From the NCBI GenBank assembly GCA_001970955.1, contig MPUH01000345.1:1-63734 (forward strand): 63,734 nt of DNA, written 5' to 3'. The DNA is from Stentor coeruleus. Lineage: Eukaryota > Ciliophora > Heterotrichea > Heterotrichida > Stentoridae. Below are positions 41,034 through 52,088 of this stretch, piece by piece. Position numbers and translations under genes: made by a program. Each line of letters starts with the position of its first letter. Within the stretch, counting starts at the first letter, position 1. The notes beneath the pieces were generated by a model that saw nothing but the letters and a program-made list of their open reading frames with translations, did not search any database and was not told the origin of the DNA.

Positions 41034-41995
41034 GTTAATTTACTTAGATTTCGTAGTATGGTAAATTATGTTTTGGGCTGGTTTTTTAAAAGGTTGTTTT
41101 AGCTTAGAATATTTTGAAGTTTTTTTATCTGGTTTGAGGTGGTTTTATCGAGAATAACATCAGGGGTTTTAAACGTCCTGTTTTTATTGGGAAATTAGGG
41201 TTTTTATGGGTTAAATAAAAGGAATTTTATAGAAAACATCTTGTTGGATGAGAATTTGATGTTAAGTTTGAAAAGTTAAGGATATTTTCAGGATGATTTT
41301 ATATGGGTTGTAAATATCATTACCCCAGGCTGGAATATGATTTTTATGATTTATGGTATGCATAGAATTTTTTTACTGATATACTTTCTACTATATGAAA
41401 TTTTTTTTTTGGTGAAGAGGAAAATGGTGTTAGTTTTAGGAATAAATAAGTGTGAACCTTTTTTGAAACAAAAAATGATGTAGTTTGCTAATAGATAGGA
41501 TTTTTTGGGGGAAACTTAGAAATTATGATGATTATAAGTTTTATGTGTAGGTTTTATTGTGAGAGTTAATGATTTTTTATGTATGTTTCAGAATCTGACA
41601 AATAATACCTTAAAAAAATTAATTATTTTATTAGAAAACCAGGGTATATTTGAAATCCACTCCGCAAAACTATTTAAACTCCTAGTAACTTTATAATCCT
41701 GTCTAATTTTAACTCTTCACATCAACTTATCAATAAATCCTCCTCCTCCTAAAAAGCATCCCTCAATAATTCAACACACAATTCAAAATTTTCTTCCTAA
41801 AACCTATCAAACCATCCTCCATCTATTCACCATCTTAACCACACAAAATCTTGTACCTCATTTTTCCATACTAAACCTACACAATATCCACTTATGCTCT
41901 TCCCATCACATTCCTATCTCCTAAAATCATCTTTTCACAACTTCGAAATTCCCTCAACTTCTCTCAAAATAGCCATCCTATATAAAATACAAAAA
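41034..41995. other. Spacer between plus genes
   Basis: No gene is seen. The plus strand is T/G-rich to about 41590 and A/C-rich from about 41650. An in-frame ATG at 41894 would add 34 residues, but that stretch has flank-like composition, so the ATG at 41996 was preferred. Confidence 0.6.
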
Positions 41996-42694
41996 ATGTC
42001 AGCAAAACATCGAAGAACCCCATCAGCAATGCCGTTAATTGGTTACTCACCTTTTGATGAAGAACCAGCTATCTCATTTACATCAACATTAACATTTGAT
42101 CCTCCATCTTTCCATGCTTCCGATACAAGAGACAAAGATAATTTAAAAACGAATTCAAAAACCACAACAAATGCTGGCCGATTATCAGGTCGCAAATTTT
42201 TCCATAATCACAGTATATCATCTAACAATGAATACTATAGTTTTTTATCAAGTAGCACCGAAAATCTTGTTAAAGAAATGAATAAATTGCATGAACTCAG
42301 TGAAGAAGATGAAGTTTCTTGTGATGAAGGCCTTGAAAACCCTAAATTTGACTTAAATAAAGCAGTAAATGCGATTATTAAAGCTAGAGAAGGGTTTATG
42401 AACAAGTTGGAATTGAAAAGAAAAGATATTAAATGCCAGTTAGCGAGTATTTTTAGTCAAACAGGGCAATTTGTTAATGCAAACTGCATTTCGAACCAGT
42501 TTAAGTATTGTCAGAATGAAGTTTCAGATATTGACACAGAGAGAAGAGTAGATTCGGTTAGATGCTCTGGGGATACGGTTGAAGGACCTGGTAGCGCATA
42601 TCATGTTGATGACTTGAGCCTTGTTAAATTTGATACAAGTGTTGAAAACTATGAGAAAAAAACAAAGACCGTTAAGTTTAAAGGTTTTAACTAA
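41996..42694 (+). CDS. Unknown protein
   Basis: The product has 232 residues from the ATG at 41996. It begins MSAKHRRTPSAMP, with a possible basophilic kinase site, and has Ser- and Asn-rich stretches, an acidic ELSEEDEVSCDEG segment and one likely helix (about 120-150). No known domain, signal peptide or membrane segment is seen. It is probably a partly disordered regulatory protein. An in-frame ATG at 41894 remains possible; that extra part is hydrophobic/Ser-rich but lies in flank-like DNA. Confidence 0.65.
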   Translation: MSAKHRRTPSAMPLIGYSPFDEEPAISFTSTLTFDPPSFHASDTRDKDNLKTNSKTTTNAGRLSGRKFFHNHSISSNNEYYSFLSSSTENLVKEMNKLHELSEEDEVSCDEGLENPKFDLNKAVNAIIKAREGFMNKLELKRKDIKCQLASIFSQTGQFVNANCISNQFKYCQNEVSDIDTERRVDSVRCSGDTVEGPGSAYHVDDLSLVKFDTSVENYEKKTKTVKFKGFN

Positions 42695-43841
42695 GATTTT
42701 ATATATGTTTAAAAGGTTAAGATGGTAGTTTGGAGTGGAGTTTATATGTTGATGTTTTATGTTGGTTTAGTTGGGAAGACAAAGGTTTTTTATTGGTGAT
42801 TTATGTTTTAGGGTTTTGAATTTTTGTTATAAAAAAATATGGTTTATGATTTTTGAACTCAACCTTGGAGACTTTTTTGGCTTAAGATATGTAGAAATAT
42901 ATACATTTTAATTCATATTACTAATTATGAATATTATAAAAAGCATCAATTAAAACTTCATATTAACACGTTTTTAAACCTCGATACTTCACTTTCTACA
43001 CAAAATCCTAGTTTTAAATATTTTACTAATGAAATTGTACATTCTTCCATCCTCAGCATTTTTTATTCTCAAAACAAATCATACCCTCCAATCTCACTTT
43101 CAAATGTTTTTCTTCAAATAAAACCTTTCTATCAATATTCTAAAATACATTCCAAAAAATGTGAATTTCCCTTTATCTTCATTTTTATATAAGTTTGTAT
43201 GAAGAGTTATTTGACAAATTTAATTTTATGATAAGATAAAAGTATCTACTTTCAGATAAAGTTATTAAAAATAAAATAAAATACAAGCAGACTGAGAAAA
43301 GAAAAAAGGTAAGATGAGGTATTAAGTTGTATATAAATATGGGAAATCTGTATACGAGCATTTTTTATTATGATTTACTCAGTATCAGTTTTAGGTGAGT
43401 GACAATTACACTTATATCAAAGTATAGAATACCTGAAATAGTACAATTTTAATAGTTTAGTAGTTAAAAAAAATTGAGAAAATGAATGACAAAATTCTTT
43501 GGTGGTGAATACCTAATAATACATTTCAAAGAATAAAAAAATATACTAATCTAACTCAAGCCTATAAGCCATACAACAACAAAACATCATCCATCAAAAT
43601 TAAAAAATCCTCCCTCATCTTCTATCAAAAGCCTCTTATCTAATCTCCCTCTCTATAAAAAATCCCCTCATCCTAAAATCTGCAAAGCCACAAACTAAAA
43701 TCCTATCATAATTCCATTAAACCAAATACCCCAACTTATCCATCACAAATCCTAAATAAAACCTCAGTATCTCTTTTCTTCTTACATAATAACATTTTTA
43801 TTCAATTAGTCAATTCAAACAATTTCCCTTCTAATAATTAT
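42695..43841. other. Long spacer with odd purine-rich part
   Basis: T/G-rich 3' flank to about 42900, A/C-rich to about 43180, then a purine-rich and differently composed block (about 43195-43550), then A/C-rich again up to the ATG at 43842. The odd block reads as a mostly open frame with several stops and could be a dead gene; nothing was recognised. Confidence 0.5.
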
Positions 43842-44837
43842 ATGGAAGACAATAAAAGTGAACTTGATGTTCATATAAGAAATTTATGTATTCTTATCCA
43901 TACAGAACTTGAATCAATAGGTAGTCCTTTCCCAAGTAGTGAAACAATTGCAAGTATTTTGACTCTTGATAGTTTTAAATGCCTTAACTACATTACGAAA
44001 ATAGTGGATCAAGCACTTGAAGCAAAGAAAAATGCTAAAGATATTTCTAGTTACTCAGAGTTCTTAAACAATGAATCATATCAAAAAGAAATGCAGAAAC
44101 TAGAGAATGAGATAAGGAATCATATAAAAATTGAGCAACAGATGAAATTGTATGCTGATGCTTTAGAAGAAAAAAATCAACAAATTGAAAACCAAGGAAA
44201 AGATTTGAAGAAAAAGGTTCAGAACTGTTTGGATCCTTTGAAATTAGAGAATAAAACATTAAAACAGCAAATATCGACAATAACGAAGGAAATTGCTGAT
44301 TTGAAAAAAACTCAAGAGATTAAAGTTTTAGATCAGAGTTCTAAAGATGTGTCTAAAATTAAACAGAGAGATTCGATAAAAAGTACGGAGATGGATAAGA
44401 AAATTGCCCGAGCTGATTTTGAACATAATAGAGTGTCGAAGTCTCTTACTGAAATAGAAAAAGAGTATCAGCAGCAAAAAAAAGATAATGAGGAACTGAA
44501 AAAAATTCTTAAAGAATTTCTTGGGAAAAATATAGAAGAGAGTAAAGAACAAGGACTTCTTTACAAAAGTAAATATGAACGTAAATGTATTGAACTTGAT
44601 TATATGAAAAAAAGAATGAAAGCTATAGAAGCAGCTAATACAAGGAATAATCGTTCAATAACACCTGCGATTAATAAAGTTGGAAATTCAAGTCAGAAAA
44701 ATCTTCGTAAAGCATCATCAACAGAAAAAATGAGAGTAGGAAGGATTGAGAAAATTGTGCAAAAAACTGATAGAGAACAAGCTGAGAAAAAAAGATTACC
44801 ACTTTCTTTTACTGCAAGAGATAAGAATATAAGATAA
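43842..44837 (+). CDS. Coiled-coil protein
   Basis: The product has 331 residues. Residues about 1-70 look like a small helical domain; about 75-265 form a coiled coil rich in K, E and Q; the last 60 are basic with Ser and Arg. Nothing specific is recognised. The layout recalls centrosomal or basal-body coiled-coil proteins, but this is inference. No signal peptide or membrane segment is present. Confidence 0.8.
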   Translation: MEDNKSELDVHIRNLCILIHTELESIGSPFPSSETIASILTLDSFKCLNYITKIVDQALEAKKNAKDISSYSEFLNNESYQKEMQKLENEIRNHIKIEQQMKLYADALEEKNQQIENQGKDLKKKVQNCLDPLKLENKTLKQQISTITKEIADLKKTQEIKVLDQSSKDVSKIKQRDSIKSTEMDKKIARADFEHNRVSKSLTEIEKEYQQQKKDNEELKKILKEFLGKNIEESKEQGLLYKSKYERKCIELDYMKKRMKAIEAANTRNNRSITPAINKVGNSSQKNLRKASSTEKMRVGRIEKIVQKTDREQAEKKRLPLSFTARDKNIR

Positions 44838-45135
44838 GTAATAATAAGTGTCTTTATGATAAACGTAGAAATTAAATTGAAAATACTCTTATCTATTCCC
44901 CATACTTTATACAAAACTAAAAATTACTCTTAGTATTTTATATTTACAGATCTCAACCTAGAAAATATATACAATCCCATTGATTTCTTCAGTTTAATAA
45001 ATCACACTTATTATTATAAAAAACCACACATAAAATTAACTAATAAATATTTCAATAAACAACTTTTAAACTGTTTCAGTTACTAAAATACAAAATCTTT
45101 GCTTACTTCTAGAACTAATCTATATGCACTTATAA

Positions 45136-45702
45136 ATGGTACTTGGCTTGCTTTTATATGCAATATTGACTAGTGCTCAAGATTTCCCACAAGAAAACAA
45201 AGATGAGAAATTCAATGCATGCTATTCACTTACAAAGTTGAAATACTCAAGAGATCAAGAAAAACTCGATGCAACTTTCAATCAATTCAAAAACCCTAAA
45301 GATCTAAACAACTACTATACAGCAGAAATGCTTTTGAAATGCTATAAGACTATCTCACTCGACACAGCTGAGACTATCCTAAAACAAGGTGAGGATCTTG
45401 TTCTTGTGACTGACTTTGAAGAACTAATCGAAGTTGACATTTCAACTTATAATGAAAGCACATTGAAACCAAATGCTGAGCATGATGCTTTATATAAAGA
45501 AATGAAAGATATAAATGAAGCTGCAGAACAAAGAGCTAAAAAAGAAGCAGAAGAGAGGAGAAAAACCCCACCTTTATTTAATGCAGGACCATTTTATGTC
45601 CTTGCAGTTGTATTAGGATTTGGGCTTTTTATATTCTTTTTAGCTCATCGAGTCCTGGTTAAGCCAGTAAAAACTAAAGGCAAGAATAAAAAGCGTAACT
45701 AG
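45136..45702 (+). CDS. Secretory single-pass membrane protein
   Basis: The product has 188 residues. The first 14 are a short hydrophobic signal peptide ending in TSAQ. The luminal part (about 16-145) is helical, with three Cys, and a strongly charged E/K/R stretch (about 130-145) precedes the membrane helix at about 150-170. The cytoplasmic tail is lysine-rich (KTKGKNKKRN) and could hold an ER-retention or membrane-proximal basic signal. This is a type I topology. No family is recognised. Confidence 0.8.
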   Translation: MVLGLLLYAILTSAQDFPQENKDEKFNACYSLTKLKYSRDQEKLDATFNQFKNPKDLNNYYTAEMLLKCYKTISLDTAETILKQGEDLVLVTDFEELIEVDISTYNESTLKPNAEHDALYKEMKDINEAAEQRAKKEAEERRKTPPLFNAGPFYVLAVVLGFGLFIFFLAHRVLVKPVKTKGKNKKRN

Positions 45703-46011
45703 AATTATTAGTTATTTTAGGAATATGGTTGATGAAAAATAATTTTTGAATTTTATATGATAATTGATTGAAAGTATATTAAAAAATTGGAATTTTGATT
45801 TTATGAGGTAGTAGAATTATGTGAATTTGTTTGTAGTTAAATATGTATTTATGTATTAATATGAGGATGGTTATAAAAAATATTTTCAGTTGACGAGTTA
45901 AAAATATTAGAATATTTAAGGAGAATTTAGATGATAAAGGTTGATAAAAGAAAATTGTTGATATTGTAAATTTATATTCATATAAATTATATACAACAAT
46001 ATTATAAAATA
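45703..46011. other. Spacer before receptor pair
   Basis: No gene is seen. The sequence is G/T/A-rich nearly to the ATG at 46012, so the usual A/C-rich 5' flank is missing or very short here. Confidence 0.5.
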
Positions 46012-46872
46012 ATGTCAGGGTTTGTCTATTATACCTCAGACTCACATATCTACAAGACCCTCTATTGGATTCTAATAATATCATATTTCTTCATAATCCC
46101 AATCTTCATTTGGATTTTCTTCAAGACAACTCACTCATATTACAAAAACTACCTTAAAGGGATTAATGCTTTAGTAATATTACTATCAATTAGTATTATC
46201 TAAATAGTCAGAATAACTTTTTTGTCCCTTCTCCCAATATTAAGCAACTCTCAAGCATTGATGCTTACTGCTTTCCATTGTTCCTGCTATTTAAGTATAG
46301 TAAGTATTATAAACTGGATTTTCCTTGATATATCTATAAGCTTTAATATTACTTGGGAAGAAAGCAAACGCAAAAAAATAAGCCAATTTTTCTTAATTAT
46401 AGAAGGATTTGTCGTCATTGTATATGTAACTTTGATGATAACATTTAGTAGTCAAGGGAATAAAAACTGGATGATTAATGATAATGCGCTTTTAATGTGC
46501 CAAATTGTTGATAATGGATATTGGACAATACTTATAATTGTATTTTTGATAAATACAGGAATTCTTATGATAAAACTCAAAAAAAGGTTCCCTAATGGAT
46601 TTAATGAAGAGGCTTCAAAGACTATATATTCAATTTATGCTTCGATTTTAACTTTTTTGTTTTTTGGACTGGGTATTCCTAATCTGCTTGCTTTAATTTT
46701 TAATTCGAATTGGAATGATACAAGCAAGAGTATATCTTTTTTCACACTTTATTTTAGTGAAGATATCCTGACTTTAATTGTCTTAATGTTTTTTATAAAA
46801 AAAAATAAAGAACCCAAATCAAGAAGCGTATCAGAAATAGTATTAGACTTGCTCGATAACCCAAGAGAATAA
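46012..46872 (+). CDS. Seven-helix membrane protein A
   Basis: Exons 46012-46192 and 46208-46872 give 281 residues. Seven hydrophobic segments are visible, around residues 18-40, 48-70, 82-105, 120-145, 165-185, 200-225 and 235-260, the layout of a GPCR-like receptor. Shared points with its neighbour include YKTLYWILI, NWIFLDISIS and FNEEAxKTIYSI. No classical DRY or NPxxY motif was seen, so family assignment is open; a TOM1/THH1-like or ciliate-specific receptor family is possible. It is the upstream member of a tandem pair. Confidence 0.85.
46193..46207 (+). other. 15-base intron, receptor A
   Basis: The intron GTATTATCTAAATAG contains an in-frame TAA. Its removal gives a continuous second helix. 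Confidence 0.95.
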
Positions 46873-46983
46873 AAAAAAGCAGAAAGTTAATGAGTAGACT
46901 AATAATATTAATTAGAAATAGTAATATATTGCAAATATACTTAAAAATTTCATGATTGGTAATATTATTATATATATTATAAT

Positions 46984-47871
46984 ATGTTATATTTCGCTTT
47001 TTATTACTCCAACTCCGAAATATACAAGACACTCTACTGGATTCTCATCACTTCCTATACCATCATAATCCCATTCTTCCTCCGGGTCCTTTTCAAGCCA
47101 ATTTACTCTTATTACCGAAATTGCCTAAAAATGATTCTACTCTTAGTAATATCATTTACAATAGGTATCATCTAAATAGTACGTATCATTTTCTTTTTAC
47201 TTCTCCCAACATTACAAACTTCAAAACTACTTATAATGAAATCTCTTCAATGTGCTTTTTACTTAATCATAGTCAATATTATAAATTGGATCTTTCTTGA
47301 TATATCTATAAGTTTAAATATTTCTTGGACAGAAAGAAAAAGACGAAAAATAAGCTTTGTTTTTCAAATAATTGAAAGTATTGCAATTGTTGTTTATGTG
47401 ATTTTTATTATAAGTTTTTGTAGTTTGGGAAACAAGGATTGGATGATTGATGAAGATGTTTTTATTATGTGTGATGTTATTGATAAAAGTTACTCGGGGT
47501 TATTATTAATAGTATTTATGATAAACACTTGGATACTTTTAGTAAAAATTAAACAAACTTTTTCTAATGGATTCAATGAAGAAGCTACTAAGACTATATA
47601 TTCAATTGTTATTTCGATAACAATGTTTTTGGTTGTTGGATTAGCTATGCCGGAGATACTTTCTTTGATTTTTAGTTCAGATTGGGATGATACGTATAAA
47701 AGTTTGTATTTTTTTACTTTTTATTTTACCCAGGAGATTCTTATGATTTTTATGACGATATTTTATGTGAGGAAGAATAAATATTTTATTACAAGAAGTC
47801 TGTCAAATGTTATATATGATTTACTTAGCAATAGAAGAGAATCAAATAATGAATTGATAAAAGTTAAGTAG
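46984..47871 (+). CDS. Seven-helix membrane protein B
   Basis: Exons 46984-47164 and 47180-47871 give 290 residues. The seven-helix layout and many aligned segments (YKTLYWILI, NWIFLDISIS, GFNEEATKTIYSI) show it is a paralogue of the gene 112 bases upstream. Its first exon has the same length (181 bases) and its intron differs from that of copy A at only one base, so the pair arose by tandem duplication. The N-terminal and loop residues have diverged, so ligand or partner may differ. No function is recognised. Confidence 0.85.
47165..47179 (+). other. 15-base intron, receptor B
   Basis: The intron GTATCATCTAAATAG is at the same place and phase as in copy A and differs by one base. Confidence 0.95.
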
Positions 47872-48505
47872 GGTTTATAGTTTTTTATGCTTTTTTTTTA
47901 AGTTATAAATGCTGATTTTTGAATATGTGCTAGGAATATGAAGTTTAGGTGTTTATTATTGTTTTAATTTCGAATAAAATATGGAATTATTAGATATTTT
48001 ATTTTTACTTAATAAGTTTATTATAACTTATATGCATTTTCGAAGATGAAATTTCATTTGTCATTGACTTTAAACTATATTATGTATATCATTGAGAAAA
48101 TACTATTTTCGCATCATGGTAATTTTTATTTTTTTTAAATGCTAAATTCTGATACATAAGATATTCAGTTTTTATAACTTTAATTTTTTCCGCTATAAAG
48201 ATTATTTTATTCTAAATATTCTCATAAATATATATTCAAGCAGTAAAATCATCAAACTAATTTTCTTAAGCATATCATAACAGCATCCTACTAGACTTTA
48301 ATAATTACAAAATATTATAAAATTTATATAACGTTGAAACCATTACATTTCACACATAAGCATCATATCAATAAAAAAAAATTCCTCAAGCTCTATATTC
48401 CACACAATTTCTACCTTATAAATCCCTTCTTATATCAACCCTCCTAAATTCTTCTCCAAAATCCCATTATTATCAAAAATCCTAACAACTTCATATTATA
48501 AAAAT
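47872..48505. other. Spacer between convergent genes
   Basis: No gene is seen. The plus strand is T/G-rich to about 48030 and A/C-rich from about 48240, matching the two facing 3' flanks. Confidence 0.6.
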
Positions 48506-50899
48506 TTAATTTTTCTTCTTCTTCGTCCCACGGTTCTTAGGACGTACCTCCACATCGCTTTCCTCAGACTCCGACTCTTCTCCTTCTTTCTCCGGTTCTG
48601 CAAACTCAGGGTCTACCTTATCCCTAATTTCTTTCTCTTTTTTTTTCTTAATTTTTTCAATAGATGACTTAAACATAGTATTATACATTTTAACCAAATT
48701 AGCTTTTTCTTTAGCAGGAATATGTTTATACTCTTCTTCACAAGTAGTTGTCCCAAACTGTAATTCAATAAGATGTTCCCTAAGCATATCTGGAGTAATT
48801 TTATACATATGCATTATCCTTATAGTCTCTTCAATATTGATCTGTTTGAATGGGGTTATGATAAGTCTATATAAAGTTGGAATATAATCTTTAAGTACAC
48901 TTTCTATATCTCCTGATATCAACCCTGCCATAGCATTACGCACTTCTCTAAGCATGCGTTCATTTTTCCTTTGTAAAGAAAATTTCCCGAACCATTCTGG
49001 GAATTTCGGAAATGCAACCCCATTGCCTGAACGTAAACCAGGTTCAATAGCTGCAGTTTGGGCATATTGTGGTAAAAGACTCCATTCTTTGTTATTTCTC
49101 ATAAAAGCATTTATAGTATCAGCAAAAGATATCGAGTCTGCAGCAAGGCTGATTCTTTTAAGTTGATTTGCATCATTTGTCATTGCCATTAAATAGTTCT
49201 CATGGATTATCAAAGGGATTATATCGAAGTCTATAAAAAAAAGGTCAACTTTATCCCTATGCCGCATACCTTTTGTATCTTTCCGACTTAATAATTTAGC
49301 TGCAGCATCAAAATGCCCAATCATAGATAAAGGGTCTTTTACCATCATCCTCAATCCTGTCTTCGCTGCTGCAGGTGTTAAAACTTGACCTTGTCTAGCC
49401 CACATTTCTAATATAATTAAACTTTGTCTAACATCACATCCTGAAGCTTCAACTATTTGCTCAACTGCATTCTCATCAGCAGAAATCCCTTCTTTTCTTA
49501 ATATTTCTAACATTCTTGCTGTAACTTGATGTTTATTCGGTTTGGCAAATCTTATATCGTAAGAATAATTCCCAATAGTTTTAAGCTTAGGACTCATCCT
49601 ATCATTACATATACAAATAATTGGGATTTTTGTTTGTTTTATTACCTGGACTAAAGCTCCCATTCCTCCACGATCCCCTGCACACATGCCATCAATTTCA
49701 TCCATGATTAAAATGCTTCTAACAACAGCAGCATTTTCTGTTAAACATGAGGATTTACTTGAAGATAAAAGAGGCTCTAGTATTGCTTTACGACTTCTGG
49801 TGTCACTACAGTTAAGTTCTGTAATTTTATAGTTTAGACCTAATGAGACAAGACGAGCTACAGTTGTTTTACCAACACCAGGAGGACCTGATATAAGGGC
49901 TGTTATTGCATTAACATTTAATTGTGGGTCAAAACGTCCATGACGAACTGGTCTTATATCTTTTTTTAAACCTCCATATACTACAGATTCCCAATCCTCA
50001 AGCCATTTTACTAGTTTTTCTACAGCTTGAACGTTACCTACGATTTCTTTAAGTCTTTTTGGCTTGTATTTTTCGGTCCAGAGCCAGTCGAATTGAGGCT
50101 CTTCAGGCATTCTGAATATAGGCTCAGGTTCTTCAATTTTAACTTCTTCTTTCATTTGCCCACCCATTAGAAAAACAACCATTTCTTCTAGTTGGGTTTC
50201 GTCCATTATGGTTGTATTGAGTTCTTTAGCTTTTTTGTATTTGTTACCTTCTGAGTAATGACGACCATCTTCAAGTTTCATACCATGGATTAAACAAGAT
50301 GTTTTACCGCTTACGGAACCTGTTACTTTTGCACCATATCGACGGAGGATTTCTGTGATTTCATCACGTTCATAACTTTTTAGCACTCCGGTTATGACAA
50401 AGGTTTGACCTGTTAATGGCCCTTGGACTATGGCTTGTTGTTTTTTTACTGCTTTTGTCCCGTAAACTTTAGCGCCACCACGAGGTTTAAAATGGCCATG
50501 TTGACGAATATCTCGGAGGTTATCAGGGACTTTTGGGTAAAATTTTTTTGTAGGTTCCTTTTTTTTCTTAAAATTTGTGACAATTTCTGAAGGCTTTACC
50601 AAATAAGTCTGAGGCTCATCATCATCATTTTTTTTTTCATCATCGTCTGAATCCACAATAATCGGCTGGCTTTGGGGTTGTGTGTCTGGATTTTTCGTGC
50701 TTTTTGCAGTTTTAGAAAAAATCTTACAAGGGCTTGGTGGCCTTTTATCTTCAGCTTTAGTTTGCTCTTTATTTATTATTGGCTTAGCATGTGGAACTTT
50801 AGCTTGTGGGTTTATAAACTTAGAAGCTGTAGGTATTTGGTTGATTTTTATCTGTGAATTTCCACTGCGTTTTGAAGCTAAATACTCACTAAAATTCAT
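48506..50899 (-). CDS. RFC1: Replication factor C large subunit, RFC1
   Basis: The product has 797 residues from the ATG ending at 50899; the frame opens earlier only from a TTG. The N-terminal 150 residues are disordered, Lys/Pro/Ser-rich. Residues about 155-240 are a BRCT domain (LTGQTFVITGVLKSYERDEI with the Gly-Ala core), which in RFC1 binds DNA ends. The clamp-loader ATPase follows: Walker A GPPGVGKTT near 338-345 and Walker B ILIMDEIDG near 397-403. The helical collar and an acidic/basic tail end the protein. It loads PCNA onto DNA with RFC2-5. It is shorter than human RFC1 (1148) and near yeast (861). Confidence 0.96.
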   Translation of the reverse strand: MNFSEYLASKRSGNSQIKINQIPTASKFINPQAKVPHAKPIINKEQTKAEDKRPPSPCKIFSKTAKSTKNPDTQPQSQPIIVDSDDDEKKNDDDEPQTYLVKPSEIVTNFKKKKEPTKKFYPKVPDNLRDIRQHGHFKPRGGAKVYGTKAVKKQQAIVQGPLTGQTFVITGVLKSYERDEITEILRRYGAKVTGSVSGKTSCLIHGMKLEDGRHYSEGNKYKKAKELNTTIMDETQLEEMVVFLMGGQMKEEVKIEEPEPIFRMPEEPQFDWLWTEKYKPKRLKEIVGNVQAVEKLVKWLEDWESVVYGGLKKDIRPVRHGRFDPQLNVNAITALISGPPGVGKTTVARLVSLGLNYKITELNCSDTRSRKAILEPLLSSSKSSCLTENAAVVRSILIMDEIDGMCAGDRGGMGALVQVIKQTKIPIICICNDRMSPKLKTIGNYSYDIRFAKPNKHQVTARMLEILRKEGISADENAVEQIVEASGCDVRQSLIILEMWARQGQVLTPAAAKTGLRMMVKDPLSMIGHFDAAAKLLSRKDTKGMRHRDKVDLFFIDFDIIPLIIHENYLMAMTNDANQLKRISLAADSISFADTINAFMRNNKEWSLLPQYAQTAAIEPGLRSGNGVAFPKFPEWFGKFSLQRKNERMLREVRNAMAGLISGDIESVLKDYIPTLYRLIITPFKQINIEETIRIMHMYKITPDMLREHLIELQFGTTTCEEEYKHIPAKEKANLVKMYNTMFKSSIEKIKKKKEKEIRDKVDPEFAEPEKEGEESESEESDVEVRPKNRGTKKKKN

Positions 50900-51002
50900 T
50901 ATCCACTCTTGTGCCCCGTCAATCCTCAAGGGGGCTTAGGGTATATTCTAATTTTAATATCCCCTTTTCATGTAAAAAATATAAAAATTTCCTTTGTAAA
51001 AA
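50900..51002. promoter_or_regulatory. Divergent promoter, RFC1 and RING gene
   Basis: Only 103 bases separate the two start codons, so both genes must be served from this stretch. It is A/T-rich with a C/T run toward each side; no specific factor site is claimed. Confidence 0.6.
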
Positions 51003-52088
51003 ATGGATCGTGATATGGATTTAGCTATAAAAATCCCTGCTGATGTGATCTTAAAAGAGTTCGAATGTCCTGTTTGTTTCGGTACAATCAAAGACGCATG
51101 TGTGACAAAATGTGGGCACCTTTTCTGCAAAGACTGCATCGACGAATGTCTGAACCGTCGTCACGAATGCCCGAACTGCAAACACGAAACCACAATCGAA
51201 GAAGTTATAAGAAACTTCTCTCTTGACACTATCATAAGTATTTTCTAATCAGAAATCCTATTACAAGAACGTGAAAAAGCAGCAACAGAGCATTACGAGT
51301 CAATGTTCAATGCTGCAAAAATCCCAGAAGCCCATACTCTAAACCCAATCGAGACTGTTTTTCACACAAACATGAAAGAAAGCTTCGTAGAATTTGAAAA
51401 GTACTTCAGAGACCTAAAAGACCGAACTGAAAGGTCTAAAAGCAAGCTTCGGGCCCAGTTTTCAGGTGAAGAACTAGAAAAAAACTTCAAAGAACTTGAT
51501 GAAAACCTATCAAAAAGTATAGAAATGATAGTAGAATCCTTTGACAAACATATGAAATCAATATCTTTACCCCCTGAGCTCCTACCTGTAAGAATTTTCT
51601 TAAAAGCTCCTAAAAAAAACCTTACTCTTGATATGCATATCCCAAGAACACATACAACAAAAGATTTATTAGATATTATTATAAACTATTATATAAGCAA
51701 AGGAGACCCAGTTCAAAGTTTGAGTAATGGGAATTTTGTATTACATATGGCACTTAGTGATGGGGATATTATAATCCTTGATAATGGGCCTATAGGAAAA
51801 TATTCTATTATTCAAGGAAGTACTATATACTTTGATGGGGAAATTGTACTTAAAAGTGATGCACCTAAAGAATGTTTTACGAAAAATTATGTTAAAGGAC
51901 AAGGGATGAAATGTAATTATTATCATTGTTTTACTTGTAATACTAATTGGATTTGTGAACCATGTTCACAAGCTTGTCATCAAGGGCATAATACTAGTAT
52001 TGCTATACCTTCACATGTTCCTACGTGGGCTTGTTGCTATTGTGTAAAAAAAGGATTGTGTAGAATTCCGAATAAGGATAAGAAGTAA
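51003..52088 (+). CDS. RING protein with ubiquitin-like domain
   Basis: Exons 51003-51237 and 51253-52088 give 356 residues. A C3HC4 RING (about 20-58: CPVCF, CGHLFCKDC, CPNCK) is present, so an E2-binding E3 ligase is expected. A helical stretch (about 80-185) follows. Residues about 190-280 read as a ubiquitin-like beta-grasp fold, with VRIFLKAPKKNLTLDMHIP and GKYSIIQGSTIYFDGE. The last 75 residues hold a Cys/His cluster (CNYYHCFTCNTNWICEPC, CHQGHN, CCYCVKKGLC) that resembles a UBR box, the fold that reads N-terminal degrons. This three-part layout was not recognised as a known family. Removing the intron makes it one frame. Confidence 0.88.
51238..51252 (+). other. 15-base intron, RING gene
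   Basis: The intron GTATTTTCTAATCAG contains TAA. Its removal joins the RING exon to the rest in one frame. Confidence 0.95.
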
